This document shows, one piece after another, positions 26,801-35,800 of a DNA stretch of 64,000 nt (position 1 is its first letter; each line of letters begins with the position of its first letter). Under the pieces are notes generated by a model. That model was not told where the DNA came from. It saw only the letters and a program-made list of their open reading frames with translations, and searched no databases. The DNA comes from Pycnopodia helianthoides (taxonomy: Eukaryota > Echinodermata > Asteroidea > Forcipulatida > Asteriidae), in NCBI GenBank assembly GCA_032158295.1, contig CM063251.1, positions 9,773,016 to 9,837,015 of the forward strand. Direction: 5' to 3'. The position numbers and the translations under genes are program-made.

Positions 26801-29800
26801 ACATTTTTATGGTAGGCAGGTTTTTGAACGGTTGAGTTACAGGAAACGAAATATTTGTTTGGTAGGCCTTGGATCAATTTCTTTCATTCACTGCACAATA
26901 ATGGGTGATGAGGTGAAGGTGAAAAGTAACTGTGCACATTTCAGATTTTTTAACACTTCTTTCTTTTATTTTCCTCTGCTTGGGATTTCAGTGAAGCCTT
27001 TGTTTCATTACAGATCCTCTATTCATGGTTTTTATACACACAATTGTCTATAATAATCCGAAAAGGCATCATTTATTTGAAATCACAGATTGACACACTG
27101 TGATGAAGTGTCACAAATTCTTTCTTCATTGTGATGTACTTCTGTCCCAAGTTTTTAAAAGTTTACTTGTAGCTGTGACTCTGAAAACAGTTTTTGTGAT
27201 GAGTTTTAAGTTGATCGTTGACCACTGATCCATTTCTAAGACGCAAGGTTACAGAACTGATGATTTTGACATACTCAAAGTTTAATTGAAAAATAGTTTT
27301 AAAATAATTCAACAATCAGTTTTGTTGGATTTGTTCATGTGCATTAGTACAAAACAAGTTAATCTCTGACAATTTTGAAAATGGTTAATCAACTTTGATG
27401 TGTGTGTGTGTGTGCAGTAGAGTGTGTTTTCCAAATCATTTCATCTGTGAGCGCAAATGTTTCAAAAATTTGTCGCAAATCGATCTAAATTATGTAGAAT
27501 CATGGAAACCGAGTGCATTTAGACTGGTCCTACTTTGCCTTTTTATAATAAAAATCTCTGATTGGCTTTCTTTTATTTCCAGGGAGGTGGTGCAAGAAAT
27601 AATGGACCCCAACTTCCTGGAACATGACTCTTAGTAAGTGACTGCAGTCTGTATCACAGCACTAGGAGTCTGCCAACTTTTACATCTTATTCCATTTTCA
27701 AATAAAAGTTACTTTGTCCCAGACAGTTTACTTAAAGGCCCTGTACACTATTGGTACGATCAAAAAACATGAATGCTCACAGATTCGCACATAACTTACA
27801 TGATTTAAAGTAAGTAATGGTAGAAAGGGTTCCTTAAAATATGTCTGCCTAAAATGCTATCGTTTCTGAGAAATGAGTAAAACAATTGTTTTTATCACGT
27901 GTGATAAAAACTTGCGATGTTTGAAAAAACAGAAAACACATGAGGTCTCTTTTCACTATTTTCTCATGACCTCGATGACCAATTGAGCTCATACTTTCAC
28001 AGATTTGTTTGTTCATGTAGCCTATATGTTGAATCACACAAAACATGAACACTGTCTGCGACTATTTTGTCAGCTCTACCAATCCTATATAATTCCTTTA
28101 ATTAGTGGTAAAGCCAAAGAAACGATTTGCCTGTATAGTACGGCAGGTAGGTGGCACACAGTCAGAGTATGTCATCATAAGAATGATATTGGGCTATATT
28201 GCAGATATATGTCCTTTGAAAAAATGTCGGTAGAAAAACAAGCAATTTGCTAAATTTTCAAAATAGCTGCCATTACTGTTATTCTTACTATATTTTTCAA
28301 AATTCAAATCTGCAATGGCCTTTCTAGCCAAATATCTTTTTCATGACATACTACGACTGTGTGCCAAATTCCATGCTTGTGTAAGCTAAGAATCTAACTA
28401 CATTGTTTTCCACTCGAGTCTCCAATTATTAGTCAGCCACCCTGAAAGGCATAAATCCCGCAAATTAGATGAAGACCATTCATTTCTGTATAATCATCAC
28501 CACACCCAGATATGAGTAAAATTGTTGAATTTGTGGACCCAATTTCCCCAGTATACATGTCTGGTGGAACAATATGCGACAGAAATTTGGTTTTGTTTTA
28601 GAAATGTGGATACTATGTTAACTTGGGAAAAAATTAGAAGGTTACAATTCAGGACATGACCTTTACTTTGACCTTTTTTAATAAGTGGAAGTAGGTCAAA
28701 TCTTGCAGCCATTTGCAGCTGCTATGGGCATTTTGGTACAAGCCACTTGCAGCCAATACGGTCTCTAAAGGATTAAACACCAATTGACTGTGATCACTAA
28801 ATTGATGGGAGGCCAGTTCATGTGTATTATGGTTGCTGGTTTGATTGGGGCATAAGTCTGTTATTATTAGACCTGTGTCCTATACATTGCGTATGTGAAG
28901 TGAGGGCAGTTGTCAAATGTTTAAATGGATGTAAAATGTAAACATTTCAGCTTGATTTATTTCAAATGGCCAAAATGAATACTGTTCTAAGGAAGACTAA
29001 GTGTGTTTACAAATGGGTAAGTGGATGTCCTTGTAAAAAAAGGGGGGGGGAATGGATCTCTAAATAAAAAAAATAAAATATATTGTCTTTATGTGATTGA
29101 TGTTAAAGGAACATTACAGAATTGGTAAGAAAAAACTTGTAAAATATACTTTTTGATCACAGATTTACATAAAACGTACACAGTATAATGATGATGATAG
29201 TAGAAAACATCTCTTGAAATATTTCTGTCTGAAACGCCATATTTGATGAGAAATGAATAAACTAATTTTCCGATTGGAGTTTATCGCTCAGTGAGCGTTT
29301 GATTCATTTGTTGAATCTATATGATTTCATGCAAATGTGTAATCGGTTTTTCACTATTTTCTTGTGACCCAGATGGCCGATCGATCTCAAACTTCTACAG
29401 GTTTGTCAGTTTATGTATATGGTGGATTACACAAAGTGCTTACTCTGCCAGCAACTGTTTTGTTAGCAAAAAACTATTCTGTAATGTTCCTTTAAACAGT
29501 TGCCCTGGATGTTTGACTCCCTATTTTGAAATCAAGTGTGAGCTAAGTTTGTCAATGGCAATCGTTCAAGAAATTGTGGATAGTTTTGGCCTATGTAAGT
29601 TATCATTGAATGATGTGTCTCTATCTGTTTGACATAGCATGATGTTCTTTCATCTGATGTACACCATGGAACCGTGGTACCGGCATGGAACTCGTGAAGA
29701 GTCCCTAATGAATAGATACTCGGATTTCAAATCGGCGGCGCCCTTCTCCAAAGCTCCCGAGTGTTCACCATCTTCTCCCCTCATCAAGAAACTCACCAAG

Positions 29801-32800
29801 ATACAGGATGTTGTGCTGAAGTGTCATGACAGTGAGCTGCACACACAGCTTACTAAACTGGATATACAACCACAAATATTTGGCATGTAAGTCGGCTGTT
29901 GGGGAAGAAAATTTGTTTTGTTTGACTTATTGGTGACATTATTGGCTTTTAGAAGAGAGAAGTCATTGTGAATCGTTTAGTTATCGTGAATCTTATCAAA
30001 CAGCTATCCTGTGAAAATGTTCTTGAAGGTCATGTCACATGGGCAATTTACAGGCAACCAGTTCCAGGCAATCTACAAGAAGGAAAAACATTCACATGTC
30101 AATTTTCACATAATTTTCTTGGAGACAGCAAGATAGTGTACACAAATATCTGTTGTACTATTAAAGTGCTTCTTTTGCATGCAGTGCAGTTGGTTGCCTC
30201 CAAGTTGCCTGTAAAAATTGCTCATGTGACAGGGCCTTAATAGTTAATCACAGCTGCATGTTTTGATATATTTTATAACCAAGGAGTCCAGTAAGTCATT
30301 TTCTCATAGAAAAAAGGCGTAGTACCATTGCTGAAATTGTTGAGTCCAAGCCTATGCTGCTGTATGACTTGGATGTTAAAAGCAAGGGAAATATTAAATT
30401 TTTCCACATGTTCATGGCATGTCGTGGCGAGCAGTTTAGTGCATTGGACTCAAGTTCTGGTGGTCAAGTCATCTGGGTGTGGGTTCGAATCCTGGTCATG
30501 ATATATCATGTCCTTGAGCAAGACACTTTACTATAATTGCTTCTCTTCACCCAGGGGTAAATGGGTAAAAGGGTCAATTGTGATTGATTTAGCATGGTGC
30601 GCTACATACTTGGCAGCACAGGCTGTATACTCCCTAGGGAGCTGGGATGGTTTCAGGAATGAAATAAATGGCCCAGTGACCAGGGGTAATAATGTTGGAG
30701 CGCCATGAGCGTCACTGAATGCCAGATTTGAGCGCTATACAGGAAGCCAGTATTTTGATAAACAAAACAAAAATTGGAAAAGAAAAGCTTTTGTACTTTC
30801 ATTATTCTGTTCTCAACAGGATCCAAATGTACTGTCATACTTAACTAACTTCAACTTGACATTCAGGATTTATAAATCCGTTTATCTTGGTGAAATGTTG
30901 TCCCCTTTATCTAATTAAAATCTATTGAAGCAATCATGGTTGTATTTTTTACCTCATGATTTTCATAATTACTATCTGAACTCACTCTGCGGCAGTGCAG
31001 TTAATTACGAGAAGTCCCCCCGATCCACATAGCTAAAGTAGTAGTCCAGGCCGATTTCCTACCTCCCGCCCAGGTAGTAGTTAATAAGCAGGACAGTTCT
31101 TTTCAGAACTGAGAAGTCTCCCAAATTCCGAAAATCTACTCCGCGGTAGTAGAGTAATAGCAAGACAAGTTCTGTAGAACAAAATCTACACAGCAAAGTA
31201 GATATTTGTACACATGGTGCTACCACAAACCGAATATATATACTATCTATTAGTATGATGTATGATTTAATGCTAACCGTTTATCTATTGAATTGTATCC
31301 AATCAGACGCTGGATCCGGCTACTCTTTGGTCGTGAATTCACCCTTCAAGATCTTTTAGTTCTCTGGGATACAATATTTGCCGACAGCCAAACACTTGAT
31401 CTTATCGACTACATCTTTGTAGCTATGCTGATCCTTGTAAGAGAACTGTGTAAGTTTCTAGTTCATGTTCTTGGATAATCCTGTTTTTAGGTGTGATGTA
31501 GTTCCACTGTAAGCCTCGCCCACTTCACACAAACTGGCTCCACGGATTACCAGAAGCCCATAGGAATTGCATTGAGAAAGCGTTTCTTTGAGAATTTGTG
31601 TACGCTAACCAATTTTTGTTGTTGACTTGCCCTCGATAATGTCTCAAGGTCTTGTCAGAATTACAAGTTTTTGTCATAAGAAATGTCTTTAAAGGATGAA
31701 AAGAGGGATTTTTTGATAAAATTACACCCAATGTATTACAGCCTTGGAGCTGGGAGCTGGGAGCTGTGTGTATGTGACCAATTGACTTGGCAACATGATA
31801 GTTTCTCCACTCTTTAACATGCCACATTCTCAGCACTCAAAATAAGTCTTTTGACTGTAAGTCGTCTATTTGGAGGGAGCTAATTTTCCAAGTTAGAAAA
31901 TCAGACATGAGCCTGGAATTCAATGCTTAAAGGGGACAAGTCACTTTCCAGGGCTCAAATTTCACACAAAAATATCCACTAGTTCACAGGTCGTTTAGAC
32001 CCAAAATATTTAATTTAAAAAAAATCTGCCAAACTTCTATGAGGATGTTTTGCATTGAAAAGCTCAAGTACAAGACAGTAAATCTTCAAAAGTATCAGTT
32101 TTAAAAGACTTTAGACTGCAAGACTAGTTCAGTTGACAGGTTTCTAGCCAATTGCTAAAATGACTGGAATCTGACCAGTGGTCCCGTGGGTATAAACATT
32201 TAACAAGAAAAGTTGCATCCCTTTAAGGTGATCTCTCTGCTGCCGCTTTCCAGGTTGTAACATAAACTTGGGTGTGATCCCTGGCTATATGGTAGTTATA
32301 GTTTGAATGGCCCTGAACAAAGATATTGACAAAAGAAATTACCTCTTTCTCAAAAACTACATTACTTCAGAGGGAGTTGTTTCTCACATTGTTTTATACT
32401 ATCTGCAGCTCATAGGTGCTCTTTACCAAGGAAGTTTTTATGGTAACCAATCCTTGAGTAATTACCAAAAGTATCCACTGCCTTTAAATGAGAGTTTACT
32501 TTGTGTATCAATTTAAACCTGAAATATTAATTCCTGTGTTTTTTCATCATGCCTTATTAAGTATTCATAATTCATACGATTTGATTGGTTGTGTCATATT
32601 TCCCCCAGTGTTGGAAGGGGATTATGCAGAATGTATGACTCTGCTCATGCGCTTCCCTATGGTGGGTGATGTCCGCTGTCTTGTTGACAAGGCACTTCAC
32701 TTACGAGACCCTAAGGTAATATGTGTTCTCTCTTTTGTCTGTTCAACTTGTGATGAATTGTTGTGGTTACTTTCACAAGTGTGGTTGTTTCTGATGATTC

Positions 32801-35800
32801 AGTGCATGTAAGTGTCAACTTCAGGGTGTGAGAGGTTTTGATTTAACCCAATTTACGTTAAGGAGAATGGACGAGAAATAGTAGATTTGTGGGTAGAATG
32901 TACGTTGTAGTCATGAATCTACACTTTAGAATCTATTCTCTAACTTAAACCATTTCCCCTATGCCACTGATTACGTAATGGTATCATTAAAATCAATTCT
33001 TGATAATGAGTAGAGATTTGTCTTTCTAAAAAAAATATTTTAAAATGTAAAATGTTTTTATGTAAATTGAAAGATAACATGATTTCCAGCTGTGTTTTGA
33101 TGTACATCATGTTTCCAGTTGAACAATTCACTTTAGTTTGTAACAAATCAAAGTTGAGTGTAGATTCGTAACGAACTTACAGTTGAGTGTAGATTCGTAA
33201 AAATAATACACGCGTTTATCAACAATTCTGGCTTGGATTGTAGGTGTAATAATAATATTGATAACGGCGACTTTTAAAGCGTGCATATCTACCAAAGGTG
33301 TTTAAGGCGCTGTAATAACGAAACAAGAAAACACAAGGGAAAGGAACCAAAGATAAATCAGTGCCAGATGGTGTTTAGCAAGGGATCTTGAATTCTTAAT
33401 CAAATGGAGTTTGCCTTTTTGCATTATTACACACATACTTTATCAATTGTTGTAATAAATTGCTGATTTTGTATCTTGTAGAAATATCCTCGCCCAGCCA
33501 ATTATCAGTTTCAGATCCTGCAGCAGAGTGACGCAGGAGTAGTTATTCCATCCAGTTCCAGACCCTCACGCAGGTCCTTCTCTAATGGAGCCGTGGTACA
33601 AGGGAGTTCGGTCAACTCATCAACCTCTGCGGCTAACTTCCGAAACAAAACCTCGTCTGTTATGACATCCGGTCTGAACAGTCTGAAGAGGATAACTACT
33701 AAGGGCAGACAGACCGATGGTGGAAAGATTGAGAAGACGAGGTCTTTGGATGGTAAGGTTCTTCACTTTGATATAGACGATGTGACCTGTGACATCACAT
33801 GTTTACAAAAGAGCCACAGAGCCTGGACTTCTGGCAGGCACATTACACAGCTCAATGGAAGAATACAACAAATCTTATGTTTTATGGAGATCGCACTGTC
33901 TGGTTTTCCTAAACTTTTGATATGAAGAAAGGGGGGACATCTCAAAAGCTGTACAGCTGTTGCTTTTGTAAATTTTGAATTTATGTGAAAATCATGACAC
34001 AAAATATAAATTTACCCATTGAGCCCATGTAGCATCTTGCCCATCAAAGGCTGTCCTCTTTTTTTCAGGTTCACTATCTGAAAAGAGTCTCTTGCGGTTG
34101 TTATTGTTTCAATTCCATCAATGATTGATTATATCATAGTGGTTTATGATATTTTCTTTATTTGCTAAGTGGTTGACTCAGATTCATCCAACTTGAATGC
34201 ATCGTCTCATCCTCTGGCCGCATCAGCAGACTTGGTATCGGAGGTCAAGTCCAAACCTCTGAAGGTCAAAGCAGCAACACCAACACAAGACACCAACATG
34301 CAGTCGTTCAGCTCGGATGCCTTGATAGGGATGAGTGGAAGCACACAGCGTAGGGAGAACCAGGGCGGGCTGTTCTCTAAATCCAGAGGTGGGGGAAAGA
34401 AGAACCAGCAGAGAGAGGTAAGGGGGAATGTGGTCGGATGGAGCCTCTTGTTACTTGCCTTGCCTAGGCAGTGTTCACCCAGTGTCGGATATAGCCCTCG
34501 TCATGTGCTCGCCAATTTCCTCTGTCTTGTGCTTGTCTTATCCATTTTGTATCCAAGTAGGATGTGATGTCGTCTCTCAAACTTCTTTTTCTGTTTTTCT
34601 CAGTTCCTCTTCCCTGTTCTTGGTTGCCGATCTGAAATTCTCCTGGTCCATCTGTTGTCATTGTTACTATGGTTTCCCAATGAAGTACTAACCACTGTTA
34701 TCATTGTCTAGCATTGACAGTTAGGGAGCAATGCAGAATTAAACAAGCTGTAACTCGAGCAGCCCTGGATAGGCCGGGAAAAACCTTTTAAAAAAACTTG
34801 AGGCTAACTTTGAGTTTCCACATGTTTAATTTTGCATTCCTCCCTTTATGCTGATTCCTTTATTCAGATCAGCAAAGAGTGGTATCCTTGTGCCACACAT
34901 TTCATTGAGATTTGTGTATGGGTGTTGGTCGTCTCTTATGTAACTAAGAAAAAGCTTGTCCCTATCCATGTGACATACATGTAGCAGCACTGGGTGTAGT
35001 CTGAAGAATTCCAACTGAGCACTCACTTGTGACCAAAAAAGGCATTGTACCAGACATCAAACAATTCTAACTCGCAGATGGCTTATTGAGTTAACTGTCT
35101 TGAGCTATTACGCTTCAGTGTTTATATAAGGCCGTGTCCAAATTTGTGGATACAGCTCGCCACATCATCATGCATTGTGAAGTATAGGGCGTCCTTAGCA
35201 CCACCCTTAGCAATAGTCATATCCGTAGCTGTAGCTACCAAATCGGATACATCCTTATTGAGAATGAGTTTTCATTTGTGCATTGACAGCTTGAGACGGA
35301 CCTGTACCAGCAGGTAGCAGTTTTACAAGGCAAGATGAACGACCTCCAGAATATGTGTAGATATTGTGCAACCAAGATGGAAGCCCACCTCAGTAAGTTC
35401 ATTTCATGGTTTCAAAAAGTCAGGAGCCAGACTATTTGACTTTGCAACTTTGGTTTGGTCATGTGATAATGTGTTGAATGGAAGGTAATGGCTGCACAGT
35501 GCTTAAGTTGTATTTCCATGTACTACAGGGTTGCCATATGTAGGAGGTAGTTGATGCCCATTCGTACTTGTAAATGCAAGAAATGTGACTTGATATGTAA
35601 TTCATGAATAGATACTGTGCAGTTGTTTTTAATAAGAACTAAAAAGAAAAATAGAAGCTCAGTACCAGGAACTCAGACAATGTGTCAAATTTTACTAATG
35701 TACGTGTTGGTACATGTCCAAGCTTTAAGTTTACTCACCTGTTCTGTACAACTGCGTTCTGGCGCGCTGATGTGGTGATCACGTGAGCGATGGAAAGTTT

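Noticed and set aside
33593..33925. Continuation of the TBC1D5 frame past 33752 as coding
   Set aside because: The extension runs into repeat family H; the donor GTAAGG at 33753 and phase-matched exon at 34170 explain the data better.
34428..34691. Frame after TBC1D5 exon 11
   Set aside because: Intron sequence after a good donor; the protein-like composition is chance and has no homologue I know.
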